Origin: Halobacteriales archaeon QH_7_69_31
Lineage (GTDB): Archaea > Halobacteriota > Halobacteria > Halobacteriales > Haloarculaceae
NCBI GenBank assembly: GCA_003021745.1
Contig: PXQY01000071.1
Span: 1-34,148, forward strand
DNA: 34,148 bases
Direction of reading: 5' to 3'
Position numbers and translations under genes: made by a program. The notes beneath the pieces were generated by a model. The model did not search any database and was not told the origin of the DNA. It was given only the letters and a program-made list of their open reading frames with translations. This document shows positions 6,667 to 14,572 of the stretch, one piece after another. Positions within the stretch are counted from its first letter, which is position 1, and every line of letters starts with the position of its first letter.

Positions 6667-7326
6667 GTGGACGAAGATATCCACCAGTACGCGGGCGACG
6701 ATATCGAGGTCCGCTACGACGTACTGCGCTGTACCCACGCCAGGGAGTGTGTTGAGGGGCTGCCGGAGGTCTTCGACCCCGACGAGCGGCCCTGGATCGA
6801 CCCCGACAGCGCCGACATGGACCACCTCGCAGGGGTGATCATGCAGTGTCCCACCGGAGCACTCCAGTTCGAGCGACGCGACGGAGGACCGTCCGAACCC
6901 GTTCCCGACGACAATACAGTCACCGTCGTGCCCGATGGACCGCTCCACCTTCGGGGAGACATCGAGATCACGGATCCGGACGGAGAGATGGTTCTCGAGG
7001 ACACCCGGGTCGCACTCTGTCGGTGTGGCGCGTCACAGAACAAACCGCTCTGTGACGACAGCCACGTCGACATCGAGTTTCAGGCGGATGGCCGCATCCA
7101 GGACGACCGACTTCAAGCCGACGACGACTCGGTCGATGATGGCATCCGGGTGCGGACACGTCCCGACGGCCCGGTCACGCTCGAGGGGGAGTTCGAGATT
7201 CGAGGCACCGACCCCGAATCCACCGTTCGGGGTAGCGAGACGGCGCTCTGCCGGTGTGGTAGTTCGGAGAACAAACCCTTCTGCGATGGGACGCACGCGG
7301 AGGTCGGGTTCTCCTCCGACGATTAA
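6667..7326 (+). CDS. CDGSH iron-sulfur protein with N-terminal Fer4_19-type domain
   Basis: A GTG start 4 bp after the FAD gene gives 219 residues. Residues 1-60 resemble the divergent 4Fe-4S domain that often precedes CDGSH modules (YDVLRCTHARECVEGLPEVF ... IMQCPTGAL). Two CDGSH modules follow: CRCGASQNKPLCDDSH and CRCGSSENKPFCDGTH. Each has the three Cys and one His that bind a labile 2Fe-2S cluster. The first is a CDDSH variant. A role in electron transfer or cluster handling with the adjacent FAD protein is likely, but no partner is proven. Confidence 0.9.
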   Translation: MDEDIHQYAGDDIEVRYDVLRCTHARECVEGLPEVFDPDERPWIDPDSADMDHLAGVIMQCPTGALQFERRDGGPSEPVPDDNTVTVVPDGPLHLRGDIEITDPDGEMVLEDTRVALCRCGASQNKPLCDDSHVDIEFQADGRIQDDRLQADDDSVDDGIRVRTRPDGPVTLEGEFEIRGTDPESTVRGSETALCRCGSSENKPFCDGTHAEVGFSSDD

Positions 7327-7327
7327 C

Positions 7328-7403
7328 GTAGGATTTGAAAGTCCTGACCCATATGATCGCATGACTGCGTGCGATCGACTGTATAACCGCGTTCAAATCC
7401 TAC
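7328..7403. repeat. 76-bp element with perfect 12-bp inverted ends
   Basis: GTAGGATTTGAA (7328-7339) is matched by TTCAAATCCTAC (7392-7403). Inside lies a second inverted pair, GATCGCA/TGCGATC. It starts one base after the CDGSH stop codon. It could be a miniature inverted-repeat element or a transcription-termination stem. No flanking target duplication is clear. Confidence 0.6.
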
Positions 7404-8730
7404 TACAGCCGTGATATCGAGGCCTTCGAGGCGGAACTCCCGGGAAGGTGTCGAGACACTGAAACGAGTCCAACTCCCGATCCATCTCGGTCCGCCCCAC
7501 GTATCACTTTCGAACACTGTGTCCATTTCTGATAGTGCGGGCGTATAGGGTGCTCGACCGTGCGGCTATATCCCGGTACGGACGGTGAATCCCCGCTCGC
7601 CAAGCGGAGGCGGTGCCGCTAGTCGCGCCTCGCCTTTGACGTTCCGCTACGAGGGACTCACCACGTTCGGCGCCTCTGTACTCGGAGGGGGCCTGCGTGG
7701 CCGTGGACTGCCGGCCACGGTGTAGCCAAACGGCGGGGTGATTAAGATAATTATTGAATATTCGATGGGTGAGCTTACCGAAAGATGGCTCGAAGGTTGT
7801 GAGAACTCTCCGTCGCCGAGACGGAAATCGTCGAAATCGATCACCTGAGACTTCCAGAGCGATTCGATCGGATCGAGCTGCGGTGGTCCGACCCGGAGAG
7901 AGATCAGGTGCATCCCGATCGATAGCCCGCGAGCGCGCGAACCCGCACCGGAGACGTCGTCGAGAACGATTGATATATCTCTATCCGGGTTTCCGCACGG
8001 ATTGATTCTAACAAACCCCTACTGATTGGACGGTCAACCTCGAGGAATTGGCGATCCACCTCCGAAACGTCGACGGACCGGAATCGTCAGCTATTGTCGA
8101 TTACTTGCATCGACAATCTCACGGCGTATCCCCCGACCATGACTGGTTCGTCATCGTCGTCGAGGTGGTCGTCCGGCCGATCGGACCGCTTTCACCATTT
8201 GTCGCGTCGTGTAGGGCACTCGACCGCAGTAGCCCCTACTTATAGTTTGGATGGTACGTTTCGCCAAGTTCCGCTTCACTGAGGTGAAAGTCGTCCTGGT
8301 TCGTCGACGGCTGCCCACATTCGACCAGCCCACGCAACTCTACGCATTTCGTCCTCGCGCAGGTTCGAGGGTCGCTCGCCACCGTGATCCAACGTGCGTT
8401 CCCCAACGCCGCCGTCGTTCCACCGCTGAACCCCTTGAGATCTGCGGTTTCTTCGAGGCTATTCGTCGAACCATCTCCGGTTTTCTGTATCCCGATGTCT
8501 GGCGTCTACGTCGTCTTCAATAAGGTGTCGATGACTCTTCACCGACTAGCTTCCGGACTCAGGCTGCGGGCTCTGAATATTCAAATGTTTCCTTAATCTA
8601 CACGCCGACCGCGGGCGCGAGCGCGGTGAGGGCTTTCATCTGCCGGGAGTGGGTTCTACGCGGCGTAGGTCTTCGCGAACTCGCGGTCGGCGTCCGCACC
8701 CCGGGGACGACCTCGCGCCGGACCCGTCAC
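7404..8730. other. Long stretch without a supportable gene
   Basis: About 1.3 kb in which no frame on either strand behaves like a haloarchaeal gene. Fragments with protein-like composition exist: plus-strand ELSVAETEIVEIDHLRL near 7800-7900, plus-strand NLEELAIHLRNVDGPES near 8040-8250, and a minus-strand Cys-containing frame around 8240-8500. All lack starts or are interrupted, so they look like gene decay. Base composition changes sharply near 8590, where G+C-rich sequence begins. A minus-strand frame ending EFAKTYAA at 8656 may be the last codons of a truncated gene at that junction, but this is weak. Confidence 0.5.
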
Positions 8731-8761
8731 GTTTTTGCGACGTCCCGGACACCCCTCCAGC

Positions 8762-9193
8762 ATGTCGCCCTCGGAGTCCCAGCGCGTGATCGCCCAGGTG
8801 AGCGCGCTGATCGTCGGCTGCACCCTGCTTCTGACGGCAGGCTTCGTCGGGCTCATCGCGGCGATTTCCGGGGAACTCGGCGGCTTCGAGTCCCGCATCC
8901 AGTGGTACGTCGCCGTCGCGGCGGTCGTCTTCGTCGGGACCATCGTCCTCCTGGAACTCAACGACGCCGGCGGGGCGACGATCATCACCTCCGCGACCGT
9001 GGTGGCCCTCTTCGCGTTCGTCCTGGGCTTTCTCGGCGCGGAGGGCGCGCTGTACACGCTGGAGAACCCGGAGACCGTCGAGGTCTCCCGGCTCGTGATC
9101 TTCGCCTCGGCGGCGCTCGTCGCGACGGGCATCGGCTACTGGGCGCTGCGACACTGGCGGGAGTTCACCGCCGGCCGCACGGGGTCGCGGTAG
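8762..9193 (+). CDS. Small four-helix integral membrane protein, unknown function
   Basis: The product is 143 residues. After a short cytoplasmic N-terminus there are four hydrophobic segments, at roughly 9-32, 45-65, 72-98 and 108-130, ending in a basic tail (RHWREFTAGRTGSR). A T-rich box (CACGTTTTTGCG) lies about 28 bp before the ATG at 8762, which supports this start over the upstream in-frame one. Similar small membrane proteins are common in haloarchaea without known role. It converges with the HerA-type ATPase gene on the other strand. Confidence 0.75.
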   Translation: MSPSESQRVIAQVSALIVGCTLLLTAGFVGLIAAISGELGGFESRIQWYVAVAAVVFVGTIVLLELNDAGGATIITSATVVALFAFVLGFLGAEGALYTLENPETVEVSRLVIFASAALVATGIGYWALRHWREFTAGRTGSR

Positions 9194-9234
9194 GCCGGCG
9201 GCGCCGCGTCGCCACCACGCTCGGCGGCCCGGCG

Positions 9235-10722
9235 CTACGACGCACCCGCAGCGTCGTCCCGGCGGAGCCGGTACCAGAACAGCCGACACCGGTAGGTCAC
9301 CGAGCGCCACAGGTACGACAGCATCGCCACGAACTCGACGATGGTGCCGGCGACGCCGTCGCGGTCGATCGGCGGCTCCGGCGGCACGGGCCGCGTCGGG
9401 TCCGTCGGGCCGGTCCCGCTCCGCTCTGACGACCGCCGCTCGGGTACGGACCGCGACGTCTCGTCGGTCCCGGCGCTGTCGCCCCCGTCCCGGTCGACGT
9501 TCTCCAGGATGGTGCGGAGCTCCGTGACCTCGTCCTCGAGGACGCGGTTGCGGCGCTGCAGCGCCCTAGTCCGTTCCCGGAGTTCGCCGTCCTCGAGGCC
9601 GGAAAGGTCCGCGTCGGGGCCGCCGCCGACGTCCGCCTCCAGCGAGGCGGCGGTCGTGGCTTGGCTGTCCGTCGCGTCGGCCGCCGCTGGCCCGGGCGCC
9701 GCGCCGCCCGGATCCGCCGGGTCGGCGTCGGCATCGTCGACGGTGGGGTCCCGCTCGGAGATGGCCGACCCTTCGGCCTCGACCGTCTCGACGGCGTCGG
9801 TCAGCGCCGCCTGGTCCTCGGCGTCGAGGCCGGGCCCGTCGTCCGGCTCGGTCGGCACGCCCGCGCCGGCGCCCTGTATCTCCCGGAGGAGGTCCTCGCT
9901 CACCGACTTGAGGTCCGGCCGCTCGTAGCTCTCCAGGCCGGGCGTGGCGCCGGCGTCGTGGGTGTCCTTCCGCTTGAACCGGACCTTCTCGACGGACTCG
10001 TCCCAGTCGGTCATCAGAAAGCCCTCGCCGGTATCGAGGTCCTCGACCTGGTCGGCGACGTCGCTGCCGAGCACCTTCCGGACGACGTCGACGTCGTTCT
10101 GCCAGGTGAGGCGGTGCCAGACCATCCAGTCGCACTGGGTGATGAAGTCCTTGTCCACCGAGGAGGGCCGCTGGGACATCCCGAGCATGCCGAGCCCGCG
10201 CTTGCGGCCGCGCTTTGCCACCCGCTCTAAGAGTTCGCTCAGCTCGTCGGTGGCGCCCTGCTGGGGGAGGTACTCCTGCATCTCCTCGATGACGAGCAGG
10301 AATGGCTTCCGGGCGTCCTTCTCCTTGGTGAACAGGGCCCGGACGACGTTCGCGATGAGTTCGCTGGCCTCGTCGCCGTCGAGGTAGTCGGAGACGTCCA
10401 GGATGATCGGCATGTTCTGCTCGAGGGCGATGTCGGCGAGCTGTTCGGCGTGGCCGGGCGACACCTGAACGTCACAGAGGTCGTCGTTCCCGACGTGGAG
10501 GATCTCGAAGCGCTCCTTCAGCCCGTAGTACTCGCCCTCCGGGTCGACGACGAGGAGGTTGTAGTTGTTCTCGAGCAAGCCCTCGGCGATCACGCTGCCG
10601 GTGTTGGACTTGCCGCTGCCGGACTTGCCGGTGACGAACCCGCGGCCTGTCAGGATCTCGATCGCCGGCAGCGTCCTCGCGCCCTCCGTCGGGACGAGCC
10701 ACTGGCCCTGTTCGTCCGCCAT
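9235..10722 (-). CDS. HerA-type P-loop ATPase (DUF87) with long disordered tail
   Basis: The product is 495 residues. The N-terminal 300 form a HerA/VirB4-like ATPase: Walker A GKSGSGKSNT at 32-41, LLVVDPEGEYYGL shortly after, the Walker B-like FLLVIEEMQEY, and GMLGMSQRPSSVDKDF, typical of the family's sensor region. Residues about 310-420 are low-complexity acidic sequence, followed by a short coiled coil (RTRALQRRNRVLEDEVTEL), another disordered stretch, and a C-terminal aromatic/basic helix (MLSYLWRSVTYRCRLFWYR) that could lie on the membrane. HerA ATPases translocate DNA, often with NurA nuclease, but no nurA is adjacent. The ATG at 10722 is supported by a TATA box 30 bp upstream; the frame extends further but with un-haloarchaeal composition. 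Confidence 0.87.
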   Translation of the reverse strand: MADEQGQWLVPTEGARTLPAIEILTGRGFVTGKSGSGKSNTGSVIAEGLLENNYNLLVVDPEGEYYGLKERFEILHVGNDDLCDVQVSPGHAEQLADIALEQNMPIILDVSDYLDGDEASELIANVVRALFTKEKDARKPFLLVIEEMQEYLPQQGATDELSELLERVAKRGRKRGLGMLGMSQRPSSVDKDFITQCDWMVWHRLTWQNDVDVVRKVLGSDVADQVEDLDTGEGFLMTDWDESVEKVRFKRKDTHDAGATPGLESYERPDLKSVSEDLLREIQGAGAGVPTEPDDGPGLDAEDQAALTDAVETVEAEGSAISERDPTVDDADADPADPGGAAPGPAAADATDSQATTAASLEADVGGGPDADLSGLEDGELRERTRALQRRNRVLEDEVTELRTILENVDRDGGDSAGTDETSRSVPERRSSERSGTGPTDPTRPVPPEPPIDRDGVAGTIVEFVAMLSYLWRSVTYRCRLFWYRLRRDDAAGAS

Positions 10723-10747
10723 CGGGTACCCGGAGTTACGGAGCCAC

Positions 10748-10756
10748 GGATATAGG
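10748..10756 (-). promoter_or_regulatory. Probable TATA box for the HerA-type ATPase
   Basis: CCTATATCC on the minus strand is centred about 30 bp before the ATG at 10722. Confidence 0.5.
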
Positions 10757-10771
10757 CCTTGTTGGGGAGCA

Positions 10772-10830
10772 CGAGGCCGAACGAAGTGAGGCCTCGGTAT
10801 GAGCGAGCGGGAGGAGGGAGCGGAGCGACC
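10772..10830 (+). repeat. GAGGCCTCGG-ATGAGCGAGCGG cassette, copy 1
   Basis: Starts CGAGGCCGAACGAAGTGAGG, passes through GAGGCCTCGGTATGAGCGAG and ends GGAGCGGAGCGACC. A second copy at 19972-20026 on the minus strand is nearly the same, lacking 6 bp. The ATG at 10799 opens an MSEREEGAERP frame that later overlaps the zinc-ribbon gene out of frame, so its coding status here is doubtful. Confidence 0.7.
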
Positions 10831-10837
10831 GACGACA

Positions 10838-10921
10838 CGCGAGCCGCGCGATGGCGACCACCGGGATGATATGAGTGTAACGACCCGCGAGCCGCCCGCC
10901 GCCGACCACCGGGATGATATG
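10838..10921 (+). repeat. Two 36-bp direct repeats with 48-bp period
   Basis: Units at 10838-10873 and 10886-10921 begin CGCGAGCCGC and end CGACCACCGGGATGATATG. They differ at only a few positions, and the 48-bp period is a multiple of three. In the frame opened at 10799 they encode TTREPRDGDHRDDM and TTREPPAADHRDDM. They lie between the HerA promoter and the zinc-ribbon start. Confidence 0.7.
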
Positions 10922-10965
10922 CGAGACAGTCCTAGCTCCGACACGCCGCCGCGGCGCCACCGAGA

Positions 10966-11205
10966 ATGGTCGACCGCGAAGCCTCACCCTCGCACTTCGA
11001 GCGTGTCCGTCCCGACGAGCCGTGGCGCTTCGCCTGCCCGGAGTGTGACTCCATCTCCGTCGACAGCCTCGAGAAGGCCCGCGTGCGGCACGGTCACGAC
11101 GCCTTCTCCTTCTACTGTCGGGGCTGCAGCCAGAAGCTCGAGTACGTCCTCGACCGGAAGACCGGCGGGCGGGTATACGACGCCCGGTCGGAGCCCGAGG
11201 AGTGA
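10966..11205 (+). CDS. Small zinc-ribbon protein
   Basis: The product is 79 residues with two Cys pairs, CPEC and CRGC, 28 residues apart, flanked by WRFACPECDSISVDSLEKAR and DAFSFYCRGCSQKLEYVLD. This is a single zinc ribbon of the type common in short haloarchaeal proteins of unknown function. It could bind nucleic acid or protein. It lies divergent from the HerA-type ATPase; no partner is evident. Confidence 0.8.
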   Translation: MVDREASPSHFERVRPDEPWRFACPECDSISVDSLEKARVRHGHDAFSFYCRGCSQKLEYVLDRKTGGRVYDARSEPEE

Positions 11206-11307
11206 CCGCCGGCCGGCGGCCCTGCATACCCGGAGGCGTGCCGGTGCTGTCGAGGGCGAGTACCGTCCGGAACCCGAGTGGCCCCGAGAGTGACCGCGGT
11301 CCGACCC

Positions 11308-11807
11308 CTACTCGAGCGCGAGCATCGACCGGAGGGGCACGGGCAGGTCGGGCCGGGCCAGCTGGGCCTCGTGACCCAAGACCACGAGCGCGCCGAGCAG
11401 CGCGAGTCGAACGCCGTCACGGCGAGGGTCACCACGTCGGCCCACCGGCTGGTCACGTCGACGCCAACCGGAGGTCGTAGAACCCGGGAAGCGGGTGGAA
11501 CACGGCCATGCCCTTCCGGTTGCCGAGCCGGTCCAGGACGTAGTGGGCCCCGATCCCGATCCAGACGAACCGGCGGTTGCCGAACAGGGGGGAACGCGAC
11601 CGCGATGGCGAGCACCCAGACGTTGTGGAACGTCTTCCGGTGGGTGCCGAACGTCGTGGCCAGGCCCGGGAACAGCGCGCCGAGCACGATTGGCGGCGTT
11701 ACCATCGCGACGGTCTCCAGTGTCAACAGCGAGAGGTCCGGTTCGAGGATGACGCCGACGCCGAGCGACAACAGCACGGCATTGACCGCGTGGCCCCTCT
11801 CGTTCAT
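11308..11807 (-). pseudogene. Membrane-bound metal-dependent hydrolase, broken by several frameshifts
   Basis: Starting at the ATG at 11807, MNERGHAVNAVLLSLGVGVI runs through PGLATTFGTHRKTFHNVWVL to AVAFPP. The sense then moves to a second frame (LFGNRRFVWIGIGAHYVLDR ... KGMAVFHPLPGFYDLRL), back to the first (GVDVTSRWADVVTLAVTAF), and to a third (LALLGALVVLGHEAQLARPD...) ending at the TAG at 11308. Joined, this is a DUF457/YdjM-type multi-helix hydrolase, with the HRKTFHN motif and the GAHYVLDRLG and GMAVFHPLPG blocks expected of that family. The first shift is at a run of six G (plus strand) near 11587. Three shifts in 500 bp mean either real decay or local sequence errors. Confidence 0.75.
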
Positions 11808-12050
11808 CGTCCACCCGGGACCGCTCCTACAGACGCCACAAAGCTTGCGGCTTCGCCCCGCCGCAGTCAGGTGATTTTCCGCTGGCGGCGCTGTGGGGCG
11901 ACCATGGGGAAGGAGCGTGGAGGGGGACGACCCCTGCGTTCCCGTAGCGCCCGCGGGGTCAAGTAGCTCCCCAAATCGGACTGGAAGTGAAACCGGTGCA
12001 GTAGCGGCTCGGTGAATCCACTCGGACGGTTCCGTGCGGCGCGTTTCCCG

Positions 12051-14525
12051 TCACTCGACGCGGACGGTCCGGTCGTCCGTGACCGGCCGGAGCGGGAGGG
12101 CCGGGAAGGCGACGGTGACCGTGAAGGTCAACTCCTCGGCGTCGCCGCCGAACACGCCGACCGGGACCGTCGTGGTGCCGAGGTACCGCGTTTCGGCGGT
12201 CATCTCGACCCCGTTCACCGTCACGCGGACGCCGGCCGGTGCGCCGTCGCCCGTGTTCCGGACTGTGAGTTCCGCCATCGCGTTCTCGCCCGGGGCGATG
12301 GTGTCCGGGACCCCAGTCCACTCGAACTCGAGATCCGGGAGCGCGGCGGCCTGCTCGTGGACGCGCTCGGCGACGCCCTCGGAGAGGCCGGCGTCGACCA
12401 GCCCGTCGACGCCCGCTCGCCGGAGGTCGGCCGGCGTCGTCAGACCCTCCGCGGCGAGTTTGCTCGCCCGACCCGAGCCCACGCCCTCGACGGCGGTGAG
12501 CCCGACCGCCTCGGCCTCGATGCCGTGCTCGACGCGGGCCTCGATCCGTCGGACAAGGTTGGCGTCCCGTGGTGCCGCGAACCGCTCGCAGAACGCCCGG
12601 AGCGCCGCCAAAAGCCGGAGGGCGTTCTGGCGGATGACCCAGGCGTCGCTCCGCAGGTCGGCGGGCGTCGAGCCTTCCATCCCGGCCCGGAGGATGGCGA
12701 GCACCTTCCGGTTGCCGGCATCGAGGTCCGATCCCTCGCCGTCCAGCACGGGGCCGAGGGCCTCCCGCTCGTCGCGGCGGGCGGCGACGCTGTCGAACGC
12801 TGCGGCGTCGGCGACAGTCCGGAGGACGGCCGACGCGTCGATGCAATCGTCCTGACCGATCTGGGTCCCGGCGTCCTCGCCGCCAGCACCGTCGCAGACC
12901 CGGTGGAACGCCGCCGCCGTCTCCAGGCGGAGGTAGTACTGGGAGGTCAGCCGGCCGAGCGCCGTCGGCTCGATGGCCAGCCCTGACTGCTCGACGAACC
13001 CGTCGTTGACGAGGCGTTCGAGGGTCGCCGACACCCGGTCGCGGAGCGAGGCGCCGGCGTCGTAGGCGTCCGGCGCGCTCGCCGCGCGGGCGTAGTAGAA
13101 CGTCGTCTCGAGCCAGTCCATGACGTCCTCGACGTCGTCGACGACGCCGAGCGCGATCTCGGCGTTGAGGTGGGTCGCGAGTTCGCCGGCCAGCCGGGAC
13201 TCGATCGGCTTGCCCTCGTCGAGCAGCGCCCGGTAGCGGTCGGCGTCGGCGCCGTCGCAGACGACGTGGGCGTAGCCGGCGTCGTCGAAGCCCGGGCGGC
13301 CCGCGCGGCCGAGCATCTGGAGGATGTCCAGCGGGCTCATCTCGACCTCGCCCTCGAGGGGGTCGTGCAGCTTCGTATCGCGGATGACCACACACCGGGC
13401 GGGGAGGTTGACGCCCCACGCGAGCGTGGACGTGGAGAACAAAAGCTGGATCGTGCCCTCGCGGAACCACTCCTCGACGCGGTTCTTGTCGGCCGTCGCG
13501 AGGCCGGCGTGGTGGAAGCCGACGCCGTCGACGACGGACTGACGGAGGGTCTGATTCTCGAGGTCCTGGGCGGCCGTGTGGAGGTCGTAGTCGCCGCGCG
13601 ACCCGACCTCGACGTCGCGCTCTTCGAGTTCCTCGCGCGCCTTCTCGGCGGCGCGGACCGTGTCCTGCCGGGAGGCGACGAACACGAGCGCCTGGCCGCC
13701 GTCGGTGATGTGGGGTTCGGCCAGGTCCAGCGCGCGGTACAGCCGCCGGTACTTGTCGGCGAAGGCGTTGTCGCCGTGGGCGTACGTCGCCACGCGGGCC
13801 TCCAGCGGCACAGGCCGGTAGGCCTGGCCGAACGCGAAGGTGCAGTCGTCGGGGGCGTCGAGCCAGTCGGCGACGTCCTCGACGTTCGACATCGTCGCCG
13901 ACAGCGCGACGACGCGGGGGTCACAGAGCCGTCGGAGCCGGCCGACGGTGACCTCCAGCACGGCGCCGCGGCGGTCCGAGTCGAGCAGGTGGACCTCGTC
14001 GATGACACAGCAGTCGACGTCGGTGACGAAGGCGTACCGCGGCGAGTCGTGCTTGCGCGTCGCGGAGTCGGCCTTCTCCGGGGTCATCACGAGGATGTCG
14101 GCGCGCTCGGCGCGGCGGGGGTCGAGGTCCCGCTCGCCGGTGACGACGTACACGGAGTAGCCGAGCGTCTCGAACCGCTCCCACTCGTCTTCCTTCTCGT
14201 TGGTGAGCGCCCGCAGCGGCGCGATGAAGAGCGCGGTGCCGCCCTGCCGGAGCGTCCGGCAGATGGCCAGCTCCGCCAGCGCGGTCTTGCCGCTGGCGGT
14301 CGGCGCGCTCACCACCACGTTGTCGTCGGCGTCCAGCACCGCCGGCATCGCCTCACGCTGCATCCGATTGAACGACTCGAACGGGAACGCCTCGGCGAAC
14401 TCGGGGACGGACTCTTCGACGCCCGCAGGGGGGACCACGCCCTGTTCGGCGACCGCCCGGCGTAAAAACGCACCCCTTCCGGGGTGGAAGTGGAGGCGGT
14501 GGCCGAACGCAGCCGGAGCGGACAT
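12051..14525 (-). CDS. Ski2/Hel308-type superfamily 2 DNA/RNA helicase with C-terminal HhH and Ig-like domains
   Basis: The product is 824 residues. Helicase motifs in order: Q-like FESFNRMQ, Walker A APTASGKT at 74-81, IAPLRALTNEK, VMTPEKAD, DEVH, SATMSN, GFHHAGL, STSTLAWGVNLPAR and QMLGRAGRPGFD. A winged-helix/ratchet region follows, then a helix-hairpin-helix segment (AVEGVGSGRASKLAAEGLTT), and the last 100 residues form a beta-rich Ig-like domain (APGENAMAELTVRNTGDGAP). Hel308 and Brr2-type helicases unwind branched or structured nucleic acid; the terminal domain recalls the Sec63/FN3 end of Brr2-type proteins. A GTG at 14576 overlapping the upstream gene's stop (GTGA) is an alternative start adding 17 residues of unusual composition. 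The upstream HTH gene is close enough for co-transcription. Confidence 0.88.
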   Translation of the reverse strand: MSAPAAFGHRLHFHPGRGAFLRRAVAEQGVVPPAGVEESVPEFAEAFPFESFNRMQREAMPAVLDADDNVVVSAPTASGKTALAELAICRTLRQGGTALFIAPLRALTNEKEDEWERFETLGYSVYVVTGERDLDPRRAERADILVMTPEKADSATRKHDSPRYAFVTDVDCCVIDEVHLLDSDRRGAVLEVTVGRLRRLCDPRVVALSATMSNVEDVADWLDAPDDCTFAFGQAYRPVPLEARVATYAHGDNAFADKYRRLYRALDLAEPHITDGGQALVFVASRQDTVRAAEKAREELEERDVEVGSRGDYDLHTAAQDLENQTLRQSVVDGVGFHHAGLATADKNRVEEWFREGTIQLLFSTSTLAWGVNLPARCVVIRDTKLHDPLEGEVEMSPLDILQMLGRAGRPGFDDAGYAHVVCDGADADRYRALLDEGKPIESRLAGELATHLNAEIALGVVDDVEDVMDWLETTFYYARAASAPDAYDAGASLRDRVSATLERLVNDGFVEQSGLAIEPTALGRLTSQYYLRLETAAAFHRVCDGAGGEDAGTQIGQDDCIDASAVLRTVADAAAFDSVAARRDEREALGPVLDGEGSDLDAGNRKVLAILRAGMEGSTPADLRSDAWVIRQNALRLLAALRAFCERFAAPRDANLVRRIEARVEHGIEAEAVGLTAVEGVGSGRASKLAAEGLTTPADLRRAGVDGLVDAGLSEGVAERVHEQAAALPDLEFEWTGVPDTIAPGENAMAELTVRNTGDGAPAGVRVTVNGVEMTAETRYLGTTTVPVGVFGGDAEELTFTVTVAFPALPLRPVTDDRTVRVE

Positions 14526-14572
14526 GTGGGTCGCCGGCTGGCCCCCATTCGAGGTCGTCGAAGGCCGGTGGG

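Noticed and set aside
7380-7405. GTTCAAATCC resembling the T-arm of a tRNA or an attachment site
   Set aside because: The flanking bases do not form a T-stem, and the motif is better explained as one arm of the 12-bp inverted repeat.
8656-8698. Minus-strand frame ending EFAKTYAA as the end of a truncated gene
   Set aside because: Only about a dozen codons look plausible, and the upstream part of the frame is antisense shadow of the membrane-protein gene.
10799-11293. Plus-strand frame starting MSEREEGAERP
   Set aside because: It overlaps the well-supported zinc-ribbon gene out of frame and becomes low-complexity; kept only as repeats, not as a gene.
11959-13470. 503-residue minus-strand frame overlapping the helicase gene
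   Set aside because: Extremely Arg/Pro-rich out-of-frame reading of the helicase; no motifs.
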